Source of the DNA: NORP309 sp045107085
Lineage (GTDB): Bacteria; Pseudomonadota; Gammaproteobacteria; Xanthomonadales; Marinicellaceae
Assembly (NCBI GenBank): GCA_045107085.1
Contig: JBGCFT010000068.1
Coordinates: 1-13,296, forward strand
DNA: 13,296 nucleotides
Reading direction: 5' to 3'
Part shown: piece by piece, positions 1 through 7,917 of the stretch
Position numbering within the stretch: position 1 is the first letter of the stretch
Layout of the letters: every line of letters begins with the position of its first letter
Translations under genes and position numbers: made by a program
The notes under the pieces: generated by a model
The model's input: the letters and a program-made list of their open reading frames with translations, nothing else
Told to the model about the DNA's origin: nothing
Databases searched by the model: none

Positions 1-1703
1 CCGTTTTGAAAAATCAAGTCAAGATCAGCGATGTTATCATAAACTTCATCGAAGCCAGCATCATAAAAACCACCGGTTTCCCCAGGAAATCCTTGAGGGT
101 TAGTGTCTTCATTAACCGGGGCAAGTTGTGCTTCAACATCAACATTAGTTGTCCATGAAAACGTGTCTTGTAAGCACATATCCACACCATCTGAATTAGA
201 CTGTTGTCTAGCATCACCACCTGCAGTATTATTGAAAATCGCTGCACCAATCGTAAAACTGCCTTCAGGCCAATCATTGTTGTTATCTATTAAATTACAT
301 TTACCAGATATATCTGGAGACGTATTTGGCCCAATAAAACCACCTTGTGTGTCTTGAAAGATTGAATTTTCTATGCGTAAATCACCTATTGAACTCACCC
401 AAGCAAAAGAATCATAAGTTCCTGCCACTTCGTGGGGATAATAATTGCCTACCGCAGTGATGTGAGCCAATTCAGATACTCCCTCAATATTAAATAAATA
501 ATTGGTCTTATTACTTAACATATTGCTGTACTCCATTTCCAATATACTTCCAGAATTAACTTCAATCAATGAATGCGTGGTCGTTGGCGTAGAATCTTCA
601 ATTAGTTCATTACGATCAAAAATTGTTCGACTTATTCTTACTTTAGAATTTTTTATATAGATTAAATTATCAATAAATTGATTTTGCTCAAATTCCGAAC
701 AACTGATTAAATTTGGACAATTATTGGTTCTGTCTACAACTACTGAAAATTCACTGGTACCACCATTACTGACATACAACCCTGCACCTTGACTATCGGC
801 TTTATTATTTAAAAAATAAGTATTAATAAACACGGCTTGTCCAGTTCCCACAACAGCCACAGCTCCTCCAAATTCAGCACTATTATCACGGATAACGACA
901 CGGTCAGCACCTCCATTTGCAAATAATAGTCCTCCACCGGCAACATAGATTCCACCTCCATATTCTGCGTTATTCACTTTTCCACCGAATCCTCCAACTA
1001 TTGCGCTTCCTCCTTCCAACACTCCATAACAGCCATCACCTATGTAGATATTGCCTCCAAAAAACCCAAGATTCGATGAAACTCTACCTGAAATATTTAT
1101 TTCGCCAGACAAACAAGCGATACCTGAACCGACAAAAAAATCTCCACCACTTTCAAAATTATTGTCCACTGAACTTCCTGACTCAAGATTTAGAATTGAG
1201 TCGCCATGAACCAAAACACCTCCGTATGAATTAAACAATATGTCTACATTATTCAAAGTGACATGAGACTGACTAAATATTTGAAGACCTCTGCCTTGAT
1301 GGCTATCACTCAAGCCCAAGTTTTCTAAAGTAATAACTGATTGGTTCCTAATTTTGAAAATAGTATCATCACCTGAACCAATATTGGTTGTTCCACTACT
1401 GGATGAACTATTACAATCAGCATAACCGCCAACAATTTTCAATTCTCCATATGTTGAATCATTATGCCCAGTTAAACTATAAGACCCGAATGAATTTCCT
1501 AAATAAGTTGCTTGGTTAGTTAGTCTAATTTCATCTGCTTCGGTCCCATTGGCAACGGCCGCCAGAATGGCCGAAAATAAATTATCATGATGATTAGATC
1601 CATCACAATTCGCACTATTTACCTCATCCCCAACATAGAATATGGCAGCAACAGATTGAAATGACGCCATTGCACAAATCAAAATTAACAGTATTTTTTT
1701 CAT
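1..1703 (-). CDS. Secreted right-handed beta-helix protein, 3'-truncated by window edge
   Basis: Reading the minus strand from ATG at 1703 gives 567 uninterrupted codons to the window edge, so the C-terminus is missing. Residues 1-20 form a Sec signal peptide (MKKILLILI core, likely cleavage after SVAA). The mature protein starts FYVGD, then has an Asn-Cys-Asp-Gly loop and an 'EADEIRL' segment, a typical opening of bacterial exoproteins with a pectate-lyase-like parallel beta-helix. The remainder is Gly/Asn/Ser-rich with short hydrophobic strands in a rung-like pattern (for example GGNIYIG, YGGGIYVAGGG, GGAVAVVG, GAGLYVSNGG around residues 210-310), and no catalytic motif is visible. The start is supported by GGGGAGA four bases upstream of ATG. 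It is divergent from the VPS10-like gene. Probable role: secreted or surface protein, adhesin or polymorphic outer membrane protein type. The export and beta-helix calls are good; the function is unknown. Confidence 0.85.
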   Translation of the reverse strand, partial: MKKILLILICAMASFQSVAAIFYVGDEVNSANCDGSNHHDNLFSAILAAVANGTEADEIRLTNQATYLGNSFGSYSLTGHNDSTYGELKIVGGYADCNSSSSSGTTNIGSGDDTIFKIRNQSVITLENLGLSDSHQGRGLQIFSQSHVTLNNVDILFNSYGGVLVHGDSILNLESGSSVDNNFESGGDFFVGSGIACLSGEINISGRVSSNLGFFGGNIYIGDGCYGVLEGGSAIVGGFGGKVNNAEYGGGIYVAGGGLLFANGGADRVVIRDNSAEFGGAVAVVGTGQAVFINTYFLNNKADSQGAGLYVSNGGTSEFSVVVDRTNNCPNLISCSEFEQNQFIDNLIYIKNSKVRISRTIFDRNELIEDSTPTTTHSLIEVNSGSILEMEYSNMLSNKTNYLFNIEGVSELAHITAVGNYYPHEVAGTYDSFAWVSSIGDLRIENSIFQDTQGGFIGPNTSPDISGKCNLIDNNNDWPEGSFTIGAAIFNNTAGGDARQQSNSDGVDMCLQDTFSWTTNVDVEAQLAPVNEDTNPQGFPGETGGFYDAGFDEVYDNIADLDLIFQN

Positions 1704-1728
1704 GATCTCTCCCCAAGTCTCATTTGAC

Positions 1729-1758
1729 AGTATAGATTAAACATCAAATAAAGGTTAA
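1729..1758 (-). promoter_or_regulatory. Candidate promoter of the beta-helix gene
   Basis: On the minus strand a -10-like TATACT (1734-1729) lies 18 bases downstream of TTAACC (1758-1753), which matches four of six consensus -35 bases. This would give a leader of roughly 20 bases before the ATG at 1703. A second TATACT at 1776-1771 with TTGTAT 18 bases upstream is an alternative. Both are weak matches in AT-rich DNA. Confidence 0.25.
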
Positions 1759-1880
1759 TATAATGACATAAGTATATCTCATCTCAATCGTTACATACAA
1801 GCCAAAATATATAATATGAGATGTCTAAAACCCAATATTAATTTATTACTCACTTTAAAAGTACTCTTCATTAATCTTTG

Positions 1881-1911
1881 GAATGGGCTTCACCCTATTC
1901 TTTTCTTCTTT
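1881..1911 (+). terminator. Weak hairpin with T-rich tail in the divergent spacer
   Basis: GAATGGG (1881-1887) pairs with CCCTATTC (1893-1900) across a five-base loop, giving seven pairs with one bulged T. It is followed by a run in which nine of eleven bases are T. This has the form of a weak Rho-independent terminator reading rightward, yet no rightward gene lies upstream. It could end a small transcript, act as an attenuator in a long leader of the downstream gene, or be chance. Confidence 0.25.
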
Positions 1912-2018
1912 GGTCTATAAACAAATATCAGGAATAATCTAATAACACCATAAAACATATTCAAAAGTATCATCTTCATACAATAAAAAATATTATTTTT
2001 ATTGCTGACATATTTTTC

Positions 2019-2027
2019 TGATAAAAT
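2019..2027 (+). promoter_or_regulatory. Candidate extended -10 promoter of the VPS10-like gene
   Basis: The sequence TGATAAAAT contains TG-N followed by TAAAAT, an extended -10 element, about 30 bases before the ATG at 2058. No good -35 hexamer sits at the right distance, which fits an extended -10 promoter but also means the call is weak. The ribosome site GAGAGAGG (2047-2054) is just upstream of the start. Confidence 0.35.
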
Positions 2028-2057
2028 CATGACTTAATTTTTAAAAGAGAGAGGAAC

Positions 2058-5000
2058 ATGGTAAATATCCACCACAAAATCATTCTGTTTGTGTGTCTTG
2101 TTTTGATATCAATTTCAAGCATAGCAAAAAAACAAGAAGAATCAAAAACAAACAACCCACTTGCAGGAATACCCTTAAGGAATATTGGGCCGGCATTAAT
2201 TTCTGGCCGCATATCAGATTTTGCCTTTAACCCTGATAAAAAACACGAATTTTATGTTGCTACAGCTGCTGGAAACTTATGGAAAACAACGAATAATGCC
2301 ATCACTTGGGAGCCCATATTCGATCATGAAGGTTCTTATTCAATTGGATCCATAAAAATGGACCCTTCAGATTCACTCACATTATGGGTTGGATCGGGAG
2401 AAAATAATGCCCAAAGATCTGTGCCTTTTGGTGATGGCATATACAAAACTGTTGATGGCGGTAAATCATGGAAAAATATGGGTTTAAAAGACTCGGGGCA
2501 TATTTCTCAAATTTGGGTGCATCCCAATGATTCGGATACCGTTTTAGTTGCTGCCCAAGGCCCATTATGGAGTGACGGTGGAGACCGCGGTCTTTATAAA
2601 ACAACCGATGGTGGAGAAACTTGGAAGCGAATATTAAACATTGATAAATATACAGGAGTGAATGAATTTGTAGTTGATCTAGACAATCCTGATAACATTG
2701 TTGCCAGTTCTTATCAACGCAGAAGACATGTTTGGGTGCTCATCAATGGTGGTCCAGGTAGTGGTATCCATAGAACAACAGATGGTGGCGAAACCTGGAC
2801 AGAAGTCAAATCCTCTTTACCAAAAGACCACATGGGCCGCATAGGATTAATTGGTGCACCTTCAATGCCTAATAGAATCTATGCCATAGTTGAATCAAAT
2901 AAAAAAGAGCAAGGTGTATTCTTATCAGATGACTTTGGGGTGACATTCTCAAAACAATCCAGCTATATGGCCAGTAGTCCCCAATACTATAATGAGTTAA
3001 TCGTTGATCCTAAAAACCCAGACCGAGTTTATTCAATGAGTACTTTTACCCATGTATCTGAAGATGCAGGAAAAACTTGGACTAAGTTATCACTAAAATT
3101 TCGACACGTCGATGACCATGCTTTATGGATCAATCCAGATAACACTGATCATCTCTATATTGGTGGAGATGGTGGCGTTTATGAATCTTATGACAGAGGT
3201 CAAACTTGGCGACATATACAAAATCTTCCTTTAGCACAATTTTATAGAATTACTCCTGATAATGCTGAACCTTTTTACAATGTTTGTGGTGGTACACAAG
3301 ATAACAATTCTTTATGTGGGCCTTCAAGAACAGACAAAATTCATGGTGTGACAAACGCAGATTGGGATATCATTCTGGGCGGCGATGGTTACAAAGCACA
3401 AATTGATCCAAATGATACCAATATTGTCTATGCTCAATATCAGTATGGCGGATTAGCGCGGGTTGATCGTCGCACAGATGAACGTTTATACATTACACCC
3501 CATCCCAAGAAAGGCGAAAATGCTTACAAATGGAACTGGAATACGCCCTTAATAATTAGTCCTCATATGAGCACCCGCATATTCTATGCCGCTGAAAAAT
3601 TATTTCAATCAGATGACCGAGGAAATTCATGGAAAGTCATCAGCCCTGATCTCACCCAACAAATTGACCGTAATAAACTTAAAGTCATGGGCAGAGTGTG
3701 GAGCGTTGATTCAGTAGCAAAAAATAAATCAACCTCGATGTATGGAAGTTTAATAGGTATCACAGAAAGCCCATTAAAAGAGGGTTTGATTATGGTAGGA
3801 TCTGATGATGGTATTATCAGCACAACCAATAATGGTGGTAAAGATTGGCAATCCGTCAAATCATTTCCAAAAGTTCCTGACATGTCATATGTTTCAGATG
3901 TATTGTTCTCATTGCACAATGAAAATGTGGCTTATGCCACCATTGATAATCACAAGCGTGGAGATCATAAACCTTATGTATTAAAATCTGTAGATCAAGG
4001 AAAAAGTTGGAAACAAATTACAGGCAATTTACCTAAATGGGGACCTACACACACAATTGTGGAAGATCACATAGACCCGAATTTATTATTTGTAGGAACC
4101 GAATTTGGAATATTCTTTACTCAAGATGGCGGTAAAGATTGGCAAAAACTAACCAATCTACCAACCACAGCAGTTCGAGATTTAGAGATTCAACGCAGAG
4201 AAAATGATTTGGTTGTGGCATCATTTGGTCGTGGTGTTTACATTTTAGATGATTATTCCCCGCTAAGAACACAATCATCAGATTTAGAAAAAGCCAGTGC
4301 TACACTCTTTCCCATTCGTGATAGTTGGATATATATTGAAGGTTCTCGAATCGATAACAGAGAAAAAGGTTCATCTGGTAGTGACTACTTTACAGCTAAA
4401 AACCCACCTTCAGGTGTGACATTTTCTTATTATCTAAAAGACAGTTATAAAAGCTTAAAAAAGCAAAGGCGAGCGCAAGAAATAGAATTAGAAAAAGAGT
4501 CAGCTGACACACCCTACCCTTCATGGGAAGAATTAAGAAAAGAAGACAATGAACAAGCACCCGCGCTGTATTTTGAAATTACAGACAGCAATAATAAGGT
4601 TGTCAACCGTGTTCCAGCAAGCACTAAAAAAGGCTTTCACAGAACCCAATGGAATATGCGCTTACCAGCACCAGATGCAGTAAAACTTAAACAGCCTAGT
4701 TGGGTACCTTATTGGGCATCAGCTCCAATGGGACCAATGGCGACTCCAGGTGAATACACCGCCACTCTTTACAAATGGCAAACTGGTGAATTGACTCAAA
4801 TGGGCTCCCCACAATCCTTTAATTTAAAAGTCTTAAGGAACAGTCCTGAAATCACTAAAAATCCTCAAGCTGTTCAAGATTTCCATCAAAAATTATCTGA
4901 CATGCAAAGAACCATTGAAGGCGTGAGCGGCAAATTAGGTGAAATGAATAACAGCATGTCACATCTCTATAAAGCGCTTGAATTAACCACATCTGCTGAT

Positions 5001-5330
5001 AAAAATTCTAGAATGCAATTAGATGCTATCAGAGATAGAATGATTCAATTCAAAGTCAAATTAAATGGTGACAGCACTATTTCGTCAAGAGCAGAACCTG
5101 TACCATGGTCTGTTTCTCAAAGGGTTGGTACTTTATTTGGTAGCATTATTAAAACACAATATGATGTTCCACAAGGTTTCAAAGATTCTTATAAAATCGC
5201 TGAGCAGGAATTATCTGACTTGGTTAAAGAACTGAAAAGCTTAGATGCCGATCTAAAATCATTTGAACAATATATCGAGTCAAAAGGTGCTCCATGGACA
5301 CCAGGAAGATTGCCAACCTGGAAAGAATAA
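2058..5330 (+). CDS. Secreted VPS10/sortilin-like BNR (Asp-box) propeller protein
   Basis: This 1090-residue protein has a signal peptide (about residues 1-23, cleavage near SSIA). Residues about 35-735 hold regularly spaced Asp-box motifs of the form S/T-x-D-x-G-x-x-W, near residues 77, 131, 182, 240, 334, 377, 518, 589, 644 and 688. They build a large beta-propeller like the VPS10 domain of sortilins. The sequences GDRGLYKTTDGGETW and FGRGVYILDDYSPL are typical of the bacterial family of about 1000-1100 residues usually named 'WD40/YVTN/BNR-like repeat' or 'glycosyl hydrolase'. The latter name is by resemblance to sialidase Asp-boxes, which lie away from the active site, so no enzyme activity is claimed. 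After the propeller come a beta-rich domain (about 745-910) and a helical, probably coiled-coil tail (about 935-1070). The start has a good ribosome site. It appears monocistronic: its own terminator follows. Likely periplasmic or extracellular; the ligand is unknown. Confidence 0.93.
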   Translation: MVNIHHKIILFVCLVLISISSIAKKQEESKTNNPLAGIPLRNIGPALISGRISDFAFNPDKKHEFYVATAAGNLWKTTNNAITWEPIFDHEGSYSIGSIKMDPSDSLTLWVGSGENNAQRSVPFGDGIYKTVDGGKSWKNMGLKDSGHISQIWVHPNDSDTVLVAAQGPLWSDGGDRGLYKTTDGGETWKRILNIDKYTGVNEFVVDLDNPDNIVASSYQRRRHVWVLINGGPGSGIHRTTDGGETWTEVKSSLPKDHMGRIGLIGAPSMPNRIYAIVESNKKEQGVFLSDDFGVTFSKQSSYMASSPQYYNELIVDPKNPDRVYSMSTFTHVSEDAGKTWTKLSLKFRHVDDHALWINPDNTDHLYIGGDGGVYESYDRGQTWRHIQNLPLAQFYRITPDNAEPFYNVCGGTQDNNSLCGPSRTDKIHGVTNADWDIILGGDGYKAQIDPNDTNIVYAQYQYGGLARVDRRTDERLYITPHPKKGENAYKWNWNTPLIISPHMSTRIFYAAEKLFQSDDRGNSWKVISPDLTQQIDRNKLKVMGRVWSVDSVAKNKSTSMYGSLIGITESPLKEGLIMVGSDDGIISTTNNGGKDWQSVKSFPKVPDMSYVSDVLFSLHNENVAYATIDNHKRGDHKPYVLKSVDQGKSWKQITGNLPKWGPTHTIVEDHIDPNLLFVGTEFGIFFTQDGGKDWQKLTNLPTTAVRDLEIQRRENDLVVASFGRGVYILDDYSPLRTQSSDLEKASATLFPIRDSWIYIEGSRIDNREKGSSGSDYFTAKNPPSGVTFSYYLKDSYKSLKKQRRAQEIELEKESADTPYPSWEELRKEDNEQAPALYFEITDSNNKVVNRVPASTKKGFHRTQWNMRLPAPDAVKLKQPSWVPYWASAPMGPMATPGEYTATLYKWQTGELTQMGSPQSFNLKVLRNSPEITKNPQAVQDFHQKLSDMQRTIEGVSGKLGEMNNSMSHLYKALELTTSADKNSRMQLDAIRDRMIQFKVKLNGDSTISSRAEPVPWSVSQRVGTLFGSIIKTQYDVPQGFKDSYKIAEQELSDLVKELKSLDADLKSFEQYIESKGAPWTPGRLPTWKE

Positions 5331-5350
5331 ATAACTTAATATTTTGTCTT

Positions 5351-5380
5351 AAAAGCCTGCTTAATTGCAGGCTTTTTTTT
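5351..5380 (+). terminator. Rho-independent terminator after the VPS10-like gene
   Basis: AAAGCCTGC (5352-5360) pairs perfectly with GCAGGCTTT (5367-5375) around a six-base loop, and the 3' arm runs into an unbroken T tract ending at 5380. It starts 21 bases after the stop codon. It separates this gene from the five-gene operon downstream. Confidence 0.93.
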
Positions 5381-5410
5381 GCCCGTCATTCTCAATATAA
5401 AGTCAAAGTA

Positions 5411-5440
5411 TTTAATCTTATTTAATTTTATTTAATTAAT
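5411..5440 (+). repeat. Three tandem 10-base A/T repeats upstream of the operon
   Basis: TTTAATCTTA, TTTAATTTTA and TTTAATTAAT follow one another without gaps. The 10-base period is close to one helical turn, and the block ends exactly where a candidate -35 hexamer begins. It could act as an UP element or as curved DNA. Confidence 0.6.
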
Positions 5441-5469
5441 TTGAGCTACTTCAACTCTACTTTTCGAAT
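5441..5469 (+). promoter_or_regulatory. Candidate promoter of the lpoB-like operon
   Basis: TTGAGC (5441-5446) and TCGAAT (5464-5469) each match four of six consensus bases and are 17 bases apart. They would give a leader of about 30 bases before the GTG start at 5509. The position just below the A/T repeat block supports the call; the hexamers themselves are mediocre. Confidence 0.3.
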
Positions 5470-5498
5470 TAGATAAGTACACACCAAAAACATCAATG

Positions 5499-5503
5499 AG
5501 GAG
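5499..5503 (+). promoter_or_regulatory. Ribosome binding site that fixes the GTG start of the LpoB-like gene
   Basis: AGGAG lies five bases before GTG at 5509. The nearest upstream ATG, at 5496, reads ATG AGG AGT TAA and stops at once, so GTG is the only sensible start. It also gives a proper lipoprotein signal peptide. Confidence 0.75.
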
Positions 5504-5508
5504 TTAAA

Positions 5509-6150
5509 GTGAATAAAGTCAATCTGATAATAACGATCATGGTTATCAATTTATTAAGTGCTTGTGGCAGCCCAAAAAGACAACCCATAGATAACGTAGC
5601 AGGAAGATCAACAACCTATATTGATCCAGGTTCCAGAGGGTCTGTCAGTGGCGTTGGAGTCGAATCACAAGACATTTTATCAATGACTGATAAAATGATG
5701 AGGAGCATCATTACCAGTGGAATATTAGAAGGCAAAGCCAAAGCCCCAAGGATCATCATGGATTCAAAATATTTCGAGAACCAAAGTTCACAAGCCCTAA
5801 ATAAAAACTTAATTGTTGATAAATTAAGAACTGGATTAATCAGATCCGCCAGAGGCCGTGTCATGTTTCTAGCTAGGCAGTCCATTGGTATGATTGAAAA
5901 AGAACGACAATTAAAAAGACAAGGAACAGTTGATCAAGGCACCATAGGACTCACAAAAGCCACTGGTGGCGCAGATTATCGCATGACTGGGAGCATCAAA
6001 TCATTGGATGCCATTGATAGAAACACTGGCACAATTCAACGCTATACACAAATTACCTTTGAATTAATAGACTTGGAATATGGTGCCATTGTTTGGTCGG
6101 ATGAATTCGAATTTTCTAAATTTGCACAAGATGATGCAATCTACAGGTAG
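5509..6150 (+). CDS. lpoB: LpoB-like penicillin-binding-protein activator lipoprotein
   Basis: The 213-residue product has a lipoprotein signal peptide with lipobox LSAC, so Cys19 is the predicted lipidated residue, and the length equals that of E. coli LpoB. Family marks are 'DILSMTDKMMRSI' (about residues 54-66), PRIIMDSKYFEN (about 79-90), GGADYRMTGSI (153-163) and YGAIVWSDEF (191-200). In enterobacteria LpoB is an outer-membrane lipoprotein that reaches through the peptidoglycan to the UB2H domain of PBP1b and stimulates glycan synthesis. Here that role is only inferred, because the gene heads a five-gene operon with COG3014 and other exported proteins rather than the E. coli set. It starts with GTG. 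The next ribosome site (AGGTAGG) is built into its last codons, suggesting coupled translation. A specialised CsgG/LpoB-fold lipoprotein serving the operon is the alternative. Confidence 0.85.
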   Translation: MNKVNLIITIMVINLLSACGSPKRQPIDNVAGRSTTYIDPGSRGSVSGVGVESQDILSMTDKMMRSIITSGILEGKAKAPRIIMDSKYFENQSSQALNKNLIVDKLRTGLIRSARGRVMFLARQSIGMIEKERQLKRQGTVDQGTIGLTKATGGADYRMTGSIKSLDAIDRNTGTIQRYTQITFELIDLEYGAIVWSDEFEFSKFAQDDAIYR

Positions 6151-6151
6151 G
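6145..6151 (+). promoter_or_regulatory. Ribosome binding site that fixes the start of the COG3014 gene
   Basis: AGGTAGG overlaps the lpoB-like stop codon and lies six bases before ATG at 6158. An earlier in-frame start inside the lpoB-like gene would bury the signal peptide and has no such site, so 6158 is chosen. Confidence 0.7.
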
Positions 6152-6157
6152 TTTATT

Positions 6158-7414
6158 ATGAAAAATTTAGCACTGATAGTTTTTCTATTTTTAATCAGTT
6201 GTAGTTCAGCTCCAAAGTATAAATATGAAGCCAACATTAAAGAATCTGATTTGAATAATTTTATGCAGAATAAACCAGAAGCTTACAGAGAATTCTTCAA
6301 AATTTATCTTAGACAAGGGCAAAGAAACGCTGTTCTCAATGAAATGCGCATTGGACTTATGGCTTTCCATAATCAAGATTATGATTTATCTGCTTGGTTA
6401 TTTGATCGAGCCATCAATAAAATAGAAACCATTTATGCCAATAACAAAAAAGCAAAAAAAGCCAGATCAAAATTTACCAGAGAAGAAGTCAAAGACTTTA
6501 AAGGCGACCCTTATGAGAGAGCCATGGTGTATTTTTATCGGGGATTAATCTATTTACACAATGACGATTATGAAAATGCAAGAGCCAGTATGCTTGGTGG
6601 TTTATTACAAGATTCATTGGCAGAAGACCATACTTACGAACAAGATTTTGCTTCACATTATTATATAGCAGCATGGGCTTCAGCTTGTAATGGTAACCCA
6701 TCACAAGCTGAAGATTATTATAAACAAGCGCTCAAATATAAACCCCATTTAACTATTCCTAACCAAAATGATAGCGTTTTAATGATAGCAACTTCAGGAA
6801 TCAGTCCCATAAAGAAAAGGCAAGGCAAATACAATGAACAAAGGTATTTTGAGACATCTGCAGATATTGCCTCTTATCAAATAGCCACCCCTGATTTAAA
6901 ACTAAATAATAAATCGGTTCCGTTTTATATGTCTGATAACTTGCACTGGCAGGCCACAACCAGAGGTGGGCGTGCGATTGATATCATTAACGAAGGCAAA
7001 GCTGAGTTTAAAGAAAATACCGATAAAGCCGGAGATTCCTTTGTTAAAACTGGCAGTACCTTGATGAATCAAGCTGCCTATTCAAACAATCAAGATTTGG
7101 GCAATGCTGGAGCGGTTTTTGCCTTAGTCGGATTGATTTCCAAAGGTTTTTCAAGAGCTTCAAAACCTACTGCAGATATCAGATATTGGGACAATTTACC
7201 CAGTCAAATTAATATAGCAACAATGAATAAAGACACCCTTAATTCGGCTCAGATACATTACAATTTTATTGATAATGCAAGCCAACTCTCTCATGATTAT
7301 AGCAGGAAATTTCAAAACAAATTGACATCTCATATTCAATCAAATGCCAGTTGTGACTTACTGGTTTTAAGCAATAAAAGTCACTATTTAACATATCGAC
7401 ACATCAACCCATAA
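6158..7414 (+). CDS. COG3014-family TPR-type lipoprotein
   Basis: With the start at 6158 the product is 418 residues with lipobox LISC (Cys15 lipidated). Residues about 55-200 are paired amphipathic helices of tetratricopeptide type, including GDPYERAMVYFYRGLIYL (116-133) and DYENARASM (136-144), a signature of the COG3014 family. After a linker with 'IKKRQGKY' comes a C-terminal domain with an Ala/Gly-rich hydrophobic helix (about 318-336) and ADIRYWDNLP (339-348), also family-typical. The Ala/Gly helix might insert into or lie on a membrane. TPR lipoproteins generally act as scaffolds for envelope complexes, but no biochemical role is established for this family as far as I know. It follows the lpoB-like gene by seven bases and precedes the ycfL-like gene by eleven, so the three lipoproteins are probably made together and may form one outer-membrane complex. 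Confidence 0.85.
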   Translation: MKNLALIVFLFLISCSSAPKYKYEANIKESDLNNFMQNKPEAYREFFKIYLRQGQRNAVLNEMRIGLMAFHNQDYDLSAWLFDRAINKIETIYANNKKAKKARSKFTREEVKDFKGDPYERAMVYFYRGLIYLHNDDYENARASMLGGLLQDSLAEDHTYEQDFASHYYIAAWASACNGNPSQAEDYYKQALKYKPHLTIPNQNDSVLMIATSGISPIKKRQGKYNEQRYFETSADIASYQIATPDLKLNNKSVPFYMSDNLHWQATTRGGRAIDIINEGKAEFKENTDKAGDSFVKTGSTLMNQAAYSNNQDLGNAGAVFALVGLISKGFSRASKPTADIRYWDNLPSQINIATMNKDTLNSAQIHYNFIDNASQLSHDYSRKFQNKLTSHIQSNASCDLLVLSNKSHYLTYRHINP

Positions 7415-7419
7415 AGGTG
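7414..7419 (+). promoter_or_regulatory. Ribosome binding site that fixes the ATG start of the YcfL-like gene
   Basis: AAGGTG stands six bases before ATG at 7426. An in-frame GTG at 7417 falls inside this site and is therefore rejected as the start. Confidence 0.7.
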
Positions 7420-7425
7420 AATTAT

Positions 7426-7917
7426 ATGCGCAATTTTTTTATTCTAATGTTTTTACCCATACTATTAATACTCACATCTTGTTCTGGTTCTAATCGGCAA
7501 AGTCCTCCTGTAACATTCCCAATCTGTGACTTTACTGATGCCCCTTATGGTTCTGCTCCAAGGGGTTATGGAGAACTCGTCCCATCTATAGCCAATACGC
7601 TGCATCCTATTGCATTATCTACTGTGAGTATTACCGATACCAATTTGCTTAGAAGAGTTGTCGTGCAAGATGTCAAAGCCAAAAGGACTGTAGCAGATAG
7701 ACTAAACGTCTATACAAGAATTGTTAATTGTACTGATTTTCCAATAATATTGGAGGCCCGTACTCAATTTCTTGATAATAACCAAATCATTTCAGAGCCA
7801 GTTACTGCATGGAAACGTCTCTATCTTCCAGCTAGGACATTAGGAAATTATCAAGAAACATCAATCATGCAACCGATGCCAGATAGCTTCTTAATTGAAC
7901 TGAGAGAGCAGTTATGA
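7426..7917 (+). CDS. YcfL/DUF1425-like lipoprotein
   Basis: The 163-residue product begins MRNFFILMF and has lipobox LTSC, with Cys19 predicted to be lipidated. The C-terminal part (about residues 65-163) alternates strands in an Ig-like beta-sandwich pattern: RVVVQDVKAKR, LNVYTRIVNCTDFPIILEAR, then 'FLDNNQIISEPVTAWKRLYLPA' spread over about 106-130. The order 'neighbour-type Asn/Cys, aromatic strand, D-N-N turn, W-x-x-L-x-L-P-A' is that of YcfL (DUF1425). E. coli YcfL is shorter (about 125 residues); the extra N-terminal stretch here carries a Cys-Asp-Phe segment and a Gly/Pro-rich region. In E. coli ycfL lies next to lpoB, so its presence here supports both calls. Its stop overlaps the next start by four bases (ATGA). 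The function is unknown; probably a partner of the LpoB-like protein. Confidence 0.65.
   Translation: MRNFFILMFLPILLILTSCSGSNRQSPPVTFPICDFTDAPYGSAPRGYGELVPSIANTLHPIALSTVSITDTNLLRRVVVQDVKAKRTVADRLNVYTRIVNCTDFPIILEARTQFLDNNQIISEPVTAWKRLYLPARTLGNYQETSIMQPMPDSFLIELREQL

Larger units (their letters stand above)
1704..2057. other. Divergent AT-rich intergenic region
   Basis: These 354 bases lie between two divergently transcribed genes for secreted proteins. No ORF of note and no RNA gene was recognised. The stretch holds weak promoter candidates near both ends and one hairpin followed by a T-rich run (1881-1911), listed separately. It must carry the promoters for both flanking genes, which start at its two edges. 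Confidence 0.8.

Noticed and set aside
917..1234. Rightward ORF of 105 codons antisense to the beta-helix gene
   Set aside because: It lies wholly inside the longer minus-strand gene that has a signal peptide and a ribosome site, and its His/Leu/Arg-rich product is a frame shadow.
1724..1764. Perfect TTGACA and TATAAT on the plus strand in the divergent spacer
   Set aside because: The two hexamers are 29 bases apart, far too long for a sigma-70 promoter, so they are probably chance in AT-rich DNA.
2058..5330. Naming this protein a glycosyl hydrolase or sialidase
   Set aside because: Only Asp-boxes support it, and these are structural loops away from the active site; no sialidase arginine triad or FRIP motif was seen.
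7417..7425. GTG at 7417 as the start of the YcfL-like gene
   Set aside because: It overlaps the AAGGTG ribosome site, and ATG at 7426 gives correct spacing and a clean lipoprotein signal.
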